In this document: positions 23,878 to 33,400 of the stretch, piece by piece | How positions within the stretch are numbered: the stretch's first letter is position 1 | Layout of the letters: every line of letters starts with the position of its first letter | Assembly (NCBI GenBank): GCA_016873225.1 | Contig: VGXS01000014.1 | Location: 22,130 to 86,129 of the forward strand | DNA: 64,000 nt | Origin: Planctomycetota bacterium | Lineage (GTDB): Bacteria; Planctomycetota; Planctomycetia; Gemmatales; Gemmataceae | Reading direction: 5' to 3' | The notes under the pieces: generated by a model | The model's input: the letters and a program-made list of their open reading frames with translations, nothing else | Told to the model about the DNA's origin: nothing | The model's database searches: none | Program-made: the position numbers and the translations under genes

Positions 23878-24825
23878 TCAACCTCCGAACGATCGGCGAA
23901 CCAGGTCGGGATCAAGGCGGCCGAAACGATGGGTCCGCCCGCTGGAAAGGTTTCGGATGACAATCTCGCCGGGGGCAAACAGGCGCGGATCGATCTTGTA
24001 GAAATCGCCCCCCGCCTCCTTGAATATCTCGGCAAATGGCTTGCCATGGGCTGGGGAGGCCGTCGAGGGAAGCCTTGGCCCCAATTCGGCCAACAACGCG
24101 TCCTCGGCCCGCGTGAAAACCTCGACACGGCCGCCGTAGAGGATGGCGTCATTGGTTCGTCCAATCGCCGCGACCATGTCGGGACAAGGCGGTGCCAAGG
24201 GCGCCACGCCCATGCCCGAGACAATCGCGGCCAACGGAAAACCGACCTCGTGCATCTGGTGCAGGGCGGTCTCGAGCGAGCGCGCCACCACTTGGAGCGA
24301 ACCGGCAAGGCTGCCCGTGGGCGCGGCGGCAAGCGTGATGGATGCCGCCGGCAGCTTGAGCCTTTCGGAAAAGTACGAAATCACCTCGGGCCCGGGCAAC
24401 TTGCCCGTCTCCAGCACTCCCGACGCGTGGGCCGCCTCCTCTCCCAGGCCCAACTCGGCGAACAGCGGTTCCCGGCCTGCCAAGGCCCGCATCGGCCCCG
24501 AGGCCATCGCGAAATACTTGCCAACCGAGACCTGCCAGCCGGCGTATTGGCTGCCGAGGCATGCGGCGACGGGGTGGTCCGTGGAAACCTGAACCATGAG
24601 GCACGAATAATCGCCCACCTGTCCGGGCAGCAGGGTGACGGAGGCCAAGTCGGCCAGGCAGGCCCTGGCGAGGCATAACCCCGCGGCCAGGCCACCCTCG
24701 GCCTTCACGCCCGCGTCGATCACCCGGGCGCCTTCCACGGCATGGACGGCGACCCTGAGGATTTCAGCGTCCCTCGCCATCCCATCCATGACGGCCAGCG
24801 AACGCGCATTGAGCCCGAGTCCCAT
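23878..24825 (-). CDS. mch: Methenyltetrahydromethanopterin cyclohydrolase
   Basis: 315 aa, the normal length for Mch. Recognisable blocks are LNARSLAVMDGM at the start, DAGVKAEGGLAAG near 37, QVSTDHPVAACLGSQYAGW near 79, FAMASGPMRAL near 105, and NDAILYGGRVEVF near 230. The enzyme interconverts methenyl-H4MPT and formyl-H4MPT in C1 transfer, in the cytoplasm. It heads the leftward operon mch - ATP-grasp - CitG-like. The formylglycine-generating enzyme gene is divergent, 74 bases away. Confidence 0.95.
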   Translation of the reverse strand: MGLGLNARSLAVMDGMARDAEILRVAVHAVEGARVIDAGVKAEGGLAAGLCLARACLADLASVTLLPGQVGDYSCLMVQVSTDHPVAACLGSQYAGWQVSVGKYFAMASGPMRALAGREPLFAELGLGEEAAHASGVLETGKLPGPEVISYFSERLKLPAASITLAAAPTGSLAGSLQVVARSLETALHQMHEVGFPLAAIVSGMGVAPLAPPCPDMVAAIGRTNDAILYGGRVEVFTRAEDALLAELGPRLPSTASPAHGKPFAEIFKEAGGDFYKIDPRLFAPGEIVIRNLSSGRTHRFGRLDPDLVRRSFGG

Positions 24826-24899
24826 GTTTTTTCCCCGCCGGACATGACGGAACCGTGTTGCGATAACATATCAGGAGGATCAGCCACCGGGAGGCTTTC

Positions 24900-25901
24900 A
24901 TGGACCGTTTGCTGGCGCGCGCCGCGCCATGGGTCTTCGGTGCCGTTGCCGTGGCGCTGGGACTGGCCCTTGGCATCGCCCTTTGGCCCGAACCGGCGGC
25001 CGGCACCCTGCGCGGCGGCATGGCGTGGATTCCCTCGGGCACCTTCGACATGGGCAGCCCGTTTGAGGAATTCGCCGACGCCCGCCCCGTTCGCAAGGTC
25101 GCCCTTGATGGTTTCTGGATCGACAAGACCGAGGTGACAAACGCCGAATTCAGCCGCTTCGTCGAGGCGACGGGTTATGTCACCGATGCTGAAAAGCCCC
25201 AGGCTTCACCGGAACCCGGCCGACCGGGGCTTCCCCCAGGCTCCTTCGTCTTCACCCCGCCATCGGGCGGTGGCGCCAGCCTCGACAACCATTGGCAGTG
25301 GTGGCGCTTCGTCGATGGCGCGCAATGGCGGCATCCGTTCGGCCCCGAAAGCGACATCAAGGGCAAGGACGACTGCCCCGTGGTGCAGGTGAGCTGGAAC
25401 GACGCGACCGCCTACTGCCGCTGGGCGGGCAAGCGCCTACCCACCGAGGCGGAATGGGAATATGCCATGCGCGCCGGCGAACCCATCCACCGCTACGCCT
25501 GGGGCGAGGAACTCAACCCCGGCGGCCGGTGGATGGCCAACATCTGGCAAGGGCGCTTCCCCCATGAAAACACCAGGGATGACGGTTTCGACCGGATCGC
25601 CCCCGTCGCGCAATTCCCGGCCAACGCGTGGGGCCTGCACGACATGTCGGGAAATGTGTGGGAATGGTGCGCCGACTGGTACTCGGAAAGCGCGTACAGG
25701 AACATGGAGTCGCGCAATCCCAAGGGGCCGTCCGAGTTGGCCAGCAACGATCCCAGCGAACCGGGAGTCGCCAAGCGGGTGCAACGGGGCGGTTCGTACC
25801 TGTGCAGCGACCTTTATTGCGTGAGATACCGGCCCGGAAGCCGCGGCAAGGGCGAGCCGATCGCCGCCCATTGCCATGTCGGCTTCCGCGCCGCCAAATA
25901 A
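24900..25901 (+). CDS. Formylglycine-generating enzyme family protein
   Basis: 333 aa. An N-terminal membrane helix (about 11-29) precedes the FGE-sulfatase domain: GGMAWIPSGTFDMGS, WIDKTEVTNAEFSRF, VVQVSWNDATAYCRWAGKRL, LPTEAEWEYAM and DMSGNVWEWCADW. The copper-binding active cysteines of true FGE are both present, Cys302 and Cys307 in GGSYLCSDLYC. True FGE oxidises a sulfatase cysteine to formylglycine, so an active enzyme on the periplasmic side is likely. No sulfatase gene with a CxPxR motif lies in this window. A GGGAGG site supports the start. Confidence 0.92.
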   Translation: MDRLLARAAPWVFGAVAVALGLALGIALWPEPAAGTLRGGMAWIPSGTFDMGSPFEEFADARPVRKVALDGFWIDKTEVTNAEFSRFVEATGYVTDAEKPQASPEPGRPGLPPGSFVFTPPSGGGASLDNHWQWWRFVDGAQWRHPFGPESDIKGKDDCPVVQVSWNDATAYCRWAGKRLPTEAEWEYAMRAGEPIHRYAWGEELNPGGRWMANIWQGRFPHENTRDDGFDRIAPVAQFPANAWGLHDMSGNVWEWCADWYSESAYRNMESRNPKGPSELASNDPSEPGVAKRVQRGGSYLCSDLYCVRYRPGSRGKGEPIAAHCHVGFRAAK

Positions 25902-25937
25902 ACCTTGAAGCCGCTCACCGCGTACCCCGTCGGGCGA

Positions 25938-26921
25938 TCATGAGACCTTGTGGGTTTTCGCGGTCGGGTTCACAACCCTGCCGTCATCGGGCCATCTGCC
26001 GTCGAGGATTTCCACGACCGACTTCGCCGCCGAGGCGGCCATGTCGGCCAGCGACTGGCTGTCGACTCCCGCCACATGCGGGGTGAACACGACATTCGGC
26101 CTGTCGAAGAACGACAGCTTGCCCGGAGGTTCCTGCTCGAACACATCGAGGCCGGCGCCCCCCAGGTGGCCGGATTCCAAGGCGGACGCCAACGCCTTCT
26201 CGTCGACGACGGCGCCCCGCGCCGTGTTGATGAGCATCGCTCCGCGCTTCATGCGGGCGAGGCTGTCGGGATTGATGATGTGCCTGGATTGCGGCGTGGC
26301 CGGAAGGTGAAGGCTCAGCCAATCGGACATTTCAAGCAGCTTGTCGAAGTCAACAAGCTCAATGCCATGCCTGGCGCAGAAATCCCTGTCCGGGAAAGGC
26401 TCATAGGCGATCACCCTCATCTCGAATGCCTGGGCCCTCAGGGCCACCGCCTTGCCCGTTCGGCCGAGCCCGGCCAGGCCGAGGACCGATCCGCGGAGCG
26501 GTCGGTTGATGCCCCGGGGCCACTCCCCCCGCGCCACCGCGTTGTGCTGGATCACGACGCGCTTGGCCAAGGCCAGCATGAGCGAGAAGGTATGCTCGGC
26601 GACCGAGCCATGGTTGGTGCCCGGCGCGATGGTCACGGTGCGGCCGAACTCGGTCGCGGCCTGCACATCCACGGCGTCATAGCCCACCCCCACGCGGGCG
26701 ATCACCTTGAGGCCGGGGCGCGACTCGATCACCTTGCGCGTGTAGGGCTCGGAACCCGCAAGCGTGGCGTCGATCCCCTTGAGCCAATCCAGCAATTCCG
26801 TTTCGACCAGTTGCCGCCCAAGGTTTTGCTGGACAGGCTCATGGCCAGCCGCCTTGAGGATCTCGCGATACTCGCCTTCAACGCCCTGCAGGGGTGCCGG
26901 CGCGATCAATACCCTGGCCAT
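25938..26921 (-). CDS. D-2-hydroxyacid dehydrogenase (phosphoglycerate dehydrogenase-like)
   Basis: 327 aa. The NAD domain has GLAGLGRTGKAVALR, with a glutamate in IAYEPFPD at the end of the second strand. The catalytic set is Arg in INTARGAVVDE, Glu in FEQEPPG and His in TPHVAG. The length suits a dehydrogenase without an ACT domain, so it may act on glyoxylate, hydroxypyruvate or another 2-keto acid rather than in serine synthesis. It is the last gene of a leftward run behind pxpC, 23 bases downstream. Confidence 0.9.
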   Translation of the reverse strand: MARVLIAPAPLQGVEGEYREILKAAGHEPVQQNLGRQLVETELLDWLKGIDATLAGSEPYTRKVIESRPGLKVIARVGVGYDAVDVQAATEFGRTVTIAPGTNHGSVAEHTFSLMLALAKRVVIQHNAVARGEWPRGINRPLRGSVLGLAGLGRTGKAVALRAQAFEMRVIAYEPFPDRDFCARHGIELVDFDKLLEMSDWLSLHLPATPQSRHIINPDSLARMKRGAMLINTARGAVVDEKALASALESGHLGGAGLDVFEQEPPGKLSFFDRPNVVFTPHVAGVDSQSLADMAASAAKSVVEILDGRWPDDGRVVNPTAKTHKVS

Positions 26922-26944
26922 GGTTCAGCCTCATCCTCACGCAC

Positions 26945-27850
26945 TCACCATCCGCCCGAAGCCGCGATCCCCAACACGAGGGCGCCGTGGGCGCGCAAGC
27001 GCTCTTGGGCCAGATTACATGCTTCCCCGAGGCTTGCCAGTCGCATCCTGAACCGGTCGCCCGGGCGAAGCTGTCCCAGCATGTCGAGGTCGGCATCGAT
27101 CACATGGGCCGCGCGGGGATACCCGCCGATCGTCTGGCCGTCGACTCCCAGAATGATCGGCAACCCCCCGCCGGGAACCTGCACCGTGCCCGGTTCGACG
27201 GGTTCCGAAAGCCGGTCGGCGGCATGGCGGGGCGGAACCGGCGCGCCTTCCAGCCGGATTCCCATCCGGTCGCTGGCGGAGGAAACCGTCCATGGCCCGC
27301 CAAGCAAGCCCGCCAGTTCCGCCGTGAAATCGCTGCCCGCGACGACACGCAAGACATCCCGCGGCTTCGACCATCCGAAATCCATGGCCATGTGCCTCGT
27401 CCTGCACCGCCCCTCGCGGGCCCCGAACCGGTCTCCCGGTTCAACGCGAATCGCGGCGCCCAGGGCCGTCGCGGATGGTTCAATGCCACCGGAAACGGCA
27501 AGGTATCCCCTGGCTCCCGTGGAGAGGGCGCCACCGCGCAGCAGCCATCCTTCGGGCCATGTGAAGCTGCCCGGCACCCGTATCGGCCTGGACGCGCCAC
27601 CCGACTCGAGAACCAGTTCCAGGGGCGGCCCGGAGTAGGCGCAGGCCAGGCTGGTTCGCGCCCTGAGCGCCGGGGCCACCAGCGCGAATTCCATCGTCCA
27701 GGGGTTGCCCCGGTTGCCGGCAAGGGCGTTGGCCACCGAGCAGGCGAGGCGGTCCGCAGGCCCGCCTCGCGGAACTCCGAGGTGCCTGAGCCCGGCAACG
27801 GGATCGCGCACCAACCGGCAGGGCCCGGGCATCCGAGCCACTTCGATCAT
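26945..27850 (-). CDS. pxpC: 5-oxoprolinase subunit C / biotin-dependent carboxyltransferase-like
   Basis: 301 aa from an ATG at 27850 that overlaps the pxpA stop by 4 bases. It has the KipA/PxpC core: HLGVPRGGPADRLACSVAN near residue 25, MEFALVAPALRA, the GSFTWPEGWLLRGGAL block and VPGGGLPIILGVDGQTIGGYPR. PxpA, PxpB and PxpC together hydrolyse 5-oxoproline to glutamate using ATP. The PxpB (KipI) subunit is not encoded next to it or anywhere visible in the window. Confidence 0.87.
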   Translation of the reverse strand: MIEVARMPGPCRLVRDPVAGLRHLGVPRGGPADRLACSVANALAGNRGNPWTMEFALVAPALRARTSLACAYSGPPLELVLESGGASRPIRVPGSFTWPEGWLLRGGALSTGARGYLAVSGGIEPSATALGAAIRVEPGDRFGAREGRCRTRHMAMDFGWSKPRDVLRVVAGSDFTAELAGLLGGPWTVSSASDRMGIRLEGAPVPPRHAADRLSEPVEPGTVQVPGGGLPIILGVDGQTIGGYPRAAHVIDADLDMLGQLRPGDRFRMRLASLGEACNLAQERLRAHGALVLGIAASGGW

Positions 27851-28566
27851 TCCCCGCCTCCCCGCGACACGCCCGGGGCGGGAAGGATCCTGAAACCCCG
27901 CTCCTCGATTCCGGCCCTCACCCGCCTTGCCAGGCCGACGGCACCCGGCGTGTCTCCATGAACACACAAGGTCGCGACTCCTTCCTCGATCAGTCGCAAG
28001 GCCTGCTCGACGGCTTCGCCGGCATCAACGATCAGGGCGTTGGGATGGGAACGGGGAATGAGGCGGCCGTCTTCACCGTACCTCCGGTCGATGAAACCCT
28101 CCGCAACGAAGCCAACCCTGCCAAGGCAAGCCTCATGGAGCCTTGAACCGGCCTTGCCGACCACCGGAAGCCTCCAGCGGGCCGCGGACAGGGCCAACAC
28201 CCGGGCGACTTCAGGCTCGTCGGCCGCCTGATGGTAAAGCGCCCCATGCGGCTTGAGGTGAACGACACGCGTGCCGGCGAGCTCGGCAACCGCCATGAGG
28301 GCGCCGACCTGGTATTCCACCAAGGCGGCCAGTTCATCCGACGGAAGCGCAATGGGTTCCCTTCCCATCCGGGCCTTGTCGGCATGTCCGGGGTGCGCGC
28401 CGACGGCCACCCCCGCCGCTGCGGCGGCGCGCAAGGCCCGGAAACTTGTCGCCGGGTCGCCGGCATGCAAGCCGCAGCCGATGTTGGCGGAACTGACAAT
28501 CTCCAGCAGTTCGCCATCGAAACCCGAACCCTCGCCCAGGTCGGCGTTGATGTCGACGCGGCGCAC
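27847..28566 (-). CDS. pxpA: 5-oxoprolinase subunit A (LamB/YcsF family)
   Basis: 239 aa from a GTG start at 28566, two bases after the mogA stop; this gives the canonical start RRVDINADLGEG. Other family blocks are ANIGCGLHAGDP, GVAVGAHPGHAD, VVHLKPHGALYHQ, and AEGFIDRRYGEDGRLIPR, ending with CVHGDTPGAV. Family length is about 250, so the gene is complete. The longer ATG-started frame upstream is antisense-like over mogA and was not used. It overlaps pxpC by 4 bases. Confidence 0.9.
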   Translation of the reverse strand: MRRVDINADLGEGSGFDGELLEIVSSANIGCGLHAGDPATSFRALRAAAAAGVAVGAHPGHADKARMGREPIALPSDELAALVEYQVGALMAVAELAGTRVVHLKPHGALYHQAADEPEVARVLALSAARWRLPVVGKAGSRLHEACLGRVGFVAEGFIDRRYGEDGRLIPRSHPNALIVDAGEAVEQALRLIEEGVATLCVHGDTPGAVGLARRVRAGIEERGFRILPAPGVSRGGGE

Positions 28567-28568
28567 GG

Positions 28569-29099
28569 TCAGGCCCCCTTCGGCCGGAATGCCGAAACCA
28601 CCCCGGGGCGGGTTTCCAGCCTCGCGCCACCGACAAGGTCGATGCAGTAGGGCACCGCCGGAAACACGGCCATGAGGCAGTCCCTGATGGCCGAGGGCTT
28701 GCCGGGCAGGTTGATGATGAGGCACTTTCCCCTCACTCCGGCGGTCTGTCTCGAAAGGATGGCGGTGGGCACCACCCGCAGCGAGACGGCGCGCATCTGC
28801 TCGCCGAACCCCGGGAGCATCTTGTCGCATGCCGCCTCGGTGGCCTCGGGAGTGACATCCCGGGGGGCCGGGCCCGTGCCGCCGGTGGTCACCACCAATG
28901 AGCATCCCTCCCGGTCGGCGAGTTCGCGCAAGGTGCCCTCGATGACGGGCGCCTCGTCGGGAATCATCCTGAAAACGACCTCGAATGAGCTCGAAAGGAT
29001 CTCGGAAAGGCATTCCCTGATGGCCGGGCCTCCCTTGTCCTCGTAGATGCCGGCGCTGGCCCGGTCCGACACCACGACGACGCCGATGCGAGCGGTCAT
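28569..29099 (-). CDS. mogA: Molybdopterin adenylyltransferase MogA
   Basis: 176 aa. It reads IGVVVVSDRASAGIYEDKGG at the start, the MPT-binding TTGGTGPAPRDVTPEAT near residue 92, then MLPGFGEQMR, VPTAILSRQTAGVRGK and NLPGKPSAI, very close to the E. coli MogA pattern. MogA adenylates molybdopterin before molybdenum insertion. It is the first gene of a leftward unit with pxpA (2-base gap), pxpC and the 2-hydroxyacid dehydrogenase. No molybdoenzyme or other moa/moe gene is in the window. Confidence 0.92.
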   Translation of the reverse strand: MTARIGVVVVSDRASAGIYEDKGGPAIRECLSEILSSSFEVVFRMIPDEAPVIEGTLRELADREGCSLVVTTGGTGPAPRDVTPEATEAACDKMLPGFGEQMRAVSLRVVPTAILSRQTAGVRGKCLIINLPGKPSAIRDCLMAVFPAVPYCIDLVGGARLETRPGVVSAFRPKGA

Positions 29100-29177
29100 G
29101 AACTCTCCTCCCCGCCGGTTTCCAAGGCCGTATGATACCCATCAGGCAACATCGCCACCGCGCGGAGCCAAGGATCC

Positions 29178-30365
29178 ATGGGCGCCACCTGGACTTTTCA
29201 CAGCGCCGGACAGATCGTGTTCGGCCCCGGAGCGGTCGAACAACTCGGCGGTATCGCCACCCGCATGGGCCTCCGCTCGGTCCAACTGGTCAGCGATCCG
29301 GTCCTCGACTCCGCCGGAATCGTGGAAAAGGTGAAAAAACCGCTGCGAGAGGCGGGGATCGAGGTGCTCCTCGACCTCGGGGGCGAACCTGAACCCACCT
29401 GGCAAGCCGCCATGGCCTGTCTCGCCAAGGCGCGCGAATGGCGCCCCGACGGCATCATCGGCCTGGGCGGCGGCAGCAACATGGACCTGGCCAAGCTCAC
29501 GGCCAAGTGCCTCACCCACGGCGGGGAACCCGGCGACTACACCGGTGATGACCGCCTTCCCGGCCCCATCATGCCACTCGTCTGCATACCAACAACCGCC
29601 GGCACGGGTTCGGAAGTTTCCTGCGCGGATGTGTACACCGATCCCCGCCAGGGCATCAAGCTGGGCAGCCTGAGCAACCACCTGCGACCAAGGCTCGCCC
29701 TGGTTGATCCGCTGCTCACCCACTCCTGCCCGCCCAAGGTGACGGCCGACAGCGGCATCGATGCCCTTGTCCACGCCATCGAGGCGTTCACGGCGGTTGA
29801 CAACGAGGGGTTTCCGCTGCCGGCGGGACAAAGGTCGTGCTATCAGGGCCGCCACCCCATGGGTATGGCCATGGCCCGCGAGGCCATCTCTCTTGCCGGA
29901 AAGCACCTCAGGCGCGCCGTCGCCAAAGGTACCGACGCCGAAGCAAGATCCGGAATGGCCTTGGCGGCCATGTATGGAGGGTTGGCTTTCTCGAATGTCG
30001 GGGTGGCCCTGGTCCATGCCCTCGAATACGCCGTGGCCAGCTTTGTTCCCGTGAGCCATGGCGCTGGCAACGGCCTGCTCCTGCCGCATGTGATGCGTTT
30101 CAACTTGCCAGGCCGGGAGCGGGACATGGTGGAAATCGCCCGCCTGCTTGGCCATGGGGAACTGGAGCCCGCCCGTGCGATCGATTCTGTCGCCTCGCTG
30201 GCGGCGGAAATCGGCATTCCCCAAAGGTTGCGTGATCTTGGCGCGCGTCAGGACATGCTGGCGCCGATGGCGGAAAAGACGCTGGCCATGACCCGAATCC
30301 TGCGGGTGAACCCCAGGCAACCCACCGTCGGCGACCTGATGGGCATCCTTCAATCCGCCTACTGA
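29178..30365 (+). CDS. Iron-containing alcohol dehydrogenase
   Basis: 395 aa. The NAD-binding GLGGGSNMDLAKL lies near residue 95 and IPTTAGTGSEVS near 137. Iron ligands are expected from the Asp and His of DSGIDALVHAIEAF, and the histidines of VALVHALEY and VSHGAGNGLLLPHV. The family oxidises alcohols or reduces aldehydes with NAD(P). AAGGA lies 5 bases upstream of the ATG. It is divergent from mogA. Formaldehyde or another small aldehyde is an attractive substrate given mch nearby, but nothing in the sequence proves it. Confidence 0.92.
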   Translation: MGATWTFHSAGQIVFGPGAVEQLGGIATRMGLRSVQLVSDPVLDSAGIVEKVKKPLREAGIEVLLDLGGEPEPTWQAAMACLAKAREWRPDGIIGLGGGSNMDLAKLTAKCLTHGGEPGDYTGDDRLPGPIMPLVCIPTTAGTGSEVSCADVYTDPRQGIKLGSLSNHLRPRLALVDPLLTHSCPPKVTADSGIDALVHAIEAFTAVDNEGFPLPAGQRSCYQGRHPMGMAMAREAISLAGKHLRRAVAKGTDAEARSGMALAAMYGGLAFSNVGVALVHALEYAVASFVPVSHGAGNGLLLPHVMRFNLPGRERDMVEIARLLGHGELEPARAIDSVASLAAEIGIPQRLRDLGARQDMLAPMAEKTLAMTRILRVNPRQPTVGDLMGILQSAY

Positions 30366-30438
30366 GCTTCTTGCGGCGGCGCCAGTGGCAGATAGCCTGA
30401 AGTGATCAAGCCAGAGTCCTTCCCGAGGTTCCCATCCC

Positions 30439-33400
30439 ATGCCCACGCCCCGCCAAAACCCCGATGCCACCCTGGGTGGAGACGGCCATGCGGATGACCG
30501 CACGCTGGCTCCCGGCGATGCCGAAACGGGCAGCATTCGCGGCGAGGCCACGATCGGTCCCGATGACAATCCTGATGGTCGAGCCGCCGATCGTTCGGAC
30601 TTGACGATGCCCGAGGGAACCGTCGTCAAGGCGGGCGCGGACGGCATGACCCTGGGGCCCGATGATGCCCCTGCGGCCCATGCCGACGACCGCACCTTGG
30701 CCCCGGGGGATGACCCGGGAATGACCGTGGCGCCCGGCGGTGATGACGATTCCACCATCGGTCCGGAAGGGGTTGCCGACTCCGATGCCACCCTGGCGCC
30801 CGGCGCGGTCGCCGACTCCGATTCCACGATGGCCCCGGGGGAGATGAGTTCCAGGGGCACGGCGCACATGTCGAAACCACCGATGCCGCGGCCTTCTGCC
30901 ACCGCCATCAGCAAGCCCGGTCAGCCGACCAACCATGGCCAAACCGCGAGGATGAGCACCTCCGCCGCCTCATCCAAGGCCGACAGGAACAAAATTCCCG
31001 AAGTCGAAGGCTACGAGATGCTGGGCGAACTGGGCCGGGGCGGCATGGGTGTCGTCTACCGGGCACGCCAAAAGGGGCTCAACCGGATGGTTGCCCTCAA
31101 GATGGTGCTCAACAACGCGGCAAGCGAGTCGGAACTCGACCGGTTCAGGCTTGAGGCGCGCGCCGTCGCCTTGGTCCAGCATCCGGGCATCGTGCAGGTG
31201 TTCGATGTCGGCGAGCACAATGGCCTTCCCTACTTTTCCCTCGAATTCGTCGAGGGCGGCCCCCTCGACAACAGGCTCAAGGGCGAACCGCAGGATGCCA
31301 AGTTCACCGCCTCGGTGATGGAGAAGGTCTGCAGGGCCATGGGCTACGCCCACTCGAAGAAAATCATCCACCGCGACTTGAAGCCCGCGAACATCCTGCT
31401 CACCAAGACGGATGAACCGAAGGTCACCGACTTCGGCCTGGCCAAGGAGATGGACAGCGACGAGGGACACACCCGCACCGGGTCGATCATGGGCACGCCC
31501 AGCTACATGCCCCCGGAACAGGCGGAAGGCAAGGCGAAGCACCTCAACCACCTTGCCGACATCTATTCGCTAGGCGCGATGCTGTACGAATTCCTCACCG
31601 GCCGTCCGCCTTTCAAGGGTCGAACCTTGCTGGAAACGCTCGAGCATGTGAAGAAAAAGGATCCTGTTCCGCCGGTCCAACTCCAGCCCGACGCCCCGAT
31701 CGACTTGCAGACCATCTGCCTCAAGGCGCTGGAGAAGGATCCGGCGAAACGCTACCAGTCGGCGGACGAGATGGCCGACGACCTGGCGGCGTTCAGCCGG
31801 GGCGACCCGATCAAGGCGCGGCCGATCAGCGCGATCCAGAAGGTGATCCGTTGGGCGTCGCGCAACAAGGCCCAGGCCGCCCTGGTGGCCGTGGCTTCGC
31901 TGTTCCTGCTGGCCTCGCTGGCGGGAAGCGTCGCCATCAACGGCCTCTATGCCGTCGCCGAGAGGCAGCGCAAGGCCCGGGAAGAGCGCCGGGAACGCGA
32001 CCGCTCCACGGCTCAAAAGCTGCTCGACGACGCCCAGCGCGACGCCGCGCAGGCGAGGTGGCCGCAAGCCCGCCAGAATTACGACAACGCGCTCGCCGCC
32101 ATCCGCAACGACGCCGACCTGGGTGATCTCCGCAAGCAGTTGGAGGAGGGCAAGTCCGTCGCCGAGGAACACATCGACACCGATGCCCGCCTGCGCGCCT
32201 TCCGCGAGGAACAGGCGATGGCGATCTATGAGCTGACAAACCAATCGGGCCGGTCCGCGCGCGAGGGAAACGCCGAGGCGCGCGCCCGGGCGACCAAGGC
32301 GCTGGAACAATTCGAGGTGAATCCCGACGCCGGAAAGTTCAAACCGGTGTTCGGCCAGCATTTCTCCGAGAAGGACAAGCCGGAGGTTCGCAAGGGCTGC
32401 GCGGAGCTGCTCGTGGTGCTGGCCGACACATGGCTCGACACCGACGGCGAGAAGTCGAAGGCCCTGGTCACGAAGGCGCGTGACGAGGCGCGCCGGCAGG
32501 GCTTCGGCCTCGAGAAGGCCTACCTGCTCAAGATGATTCGGTACACCAAGGTCGCCGCCGCCGGCAAGGACGAGGAGTACATCACCAAGGCCAGCAAGGA
32601 GATCGAGGCCTTCAAGGCCCTTGCGGACAAGGCGGTTCCGCAGACGGCCTACGAATGGTTCCTGGTGGGTGACGAGCAATACAAGGAAAAGAATTACGCC
32701 GAGGCCGCGCGTTCATTCCAGCAGGCCATCATGGCGGATCCCGACGACTTCTTCTCGCACTTTTTCCTCGGGCTTTCCCACCTGGCGCGCGACCAGTTCG
32801 CCGCCGCGCAGGCCTCGTTCCTGGCGGCGCGCGCCATCCGTTCGGATTTCCAGTACACGAACCTTTTCCTGGGAGTTTGCGCGGGGAAGCTTGGAGACAA
32901 GGCCGATGCGGAAAAGCTTTTGGATGATTCCGGCTTTTCCGAGGACTCGCGGACGGCGCTTCTGGTGAACCGGGCCGCGGTCCGCTACGACTCGGGAGAC
33001 CACGAGAAGGCCATCGCCGACCTCGAGGCCGCCCTGAAGCGGCAAAGGTCCCCCGCCATCCTCGTGAACCTGGCCACGGTGCTGGCGATGGGGGCGAAGG
33101 ATCCCGCCCGGGCCGAGCCGTTTCTTCGCGAGGCGATCCGGCTGGACCCGAACGAGGGCAAGGGCAGGCGGATTCTGGCGAAGATCCTCGCCGACCGTGC
33201 CGATGCCGACGCGGCCGAGGGCGTGAAGCTCAGGGCCGAGGCGATCCAACTCCTGAGGAAGGCGGCGCCCCATTTGGTTGGCACGCCGCTGGCCCCGGTC
33301 CTCGACCATGACGAAGGCCTCCTGCTGCTCAAGTCGGGCGACCTGCCCGCCGCGAGGGAGGCGATGGCGCGTGCCACCGCCGGCAACGCCAAGGAAGCCA

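Noticed and set aside
25950..27638. A 562-residue + strand frame opposite the hydroxyacid dehydrogenase and pxpC.
   Set aside because: It is an antisense shadow; the minus-strand genes carry intact catalytic motifs.
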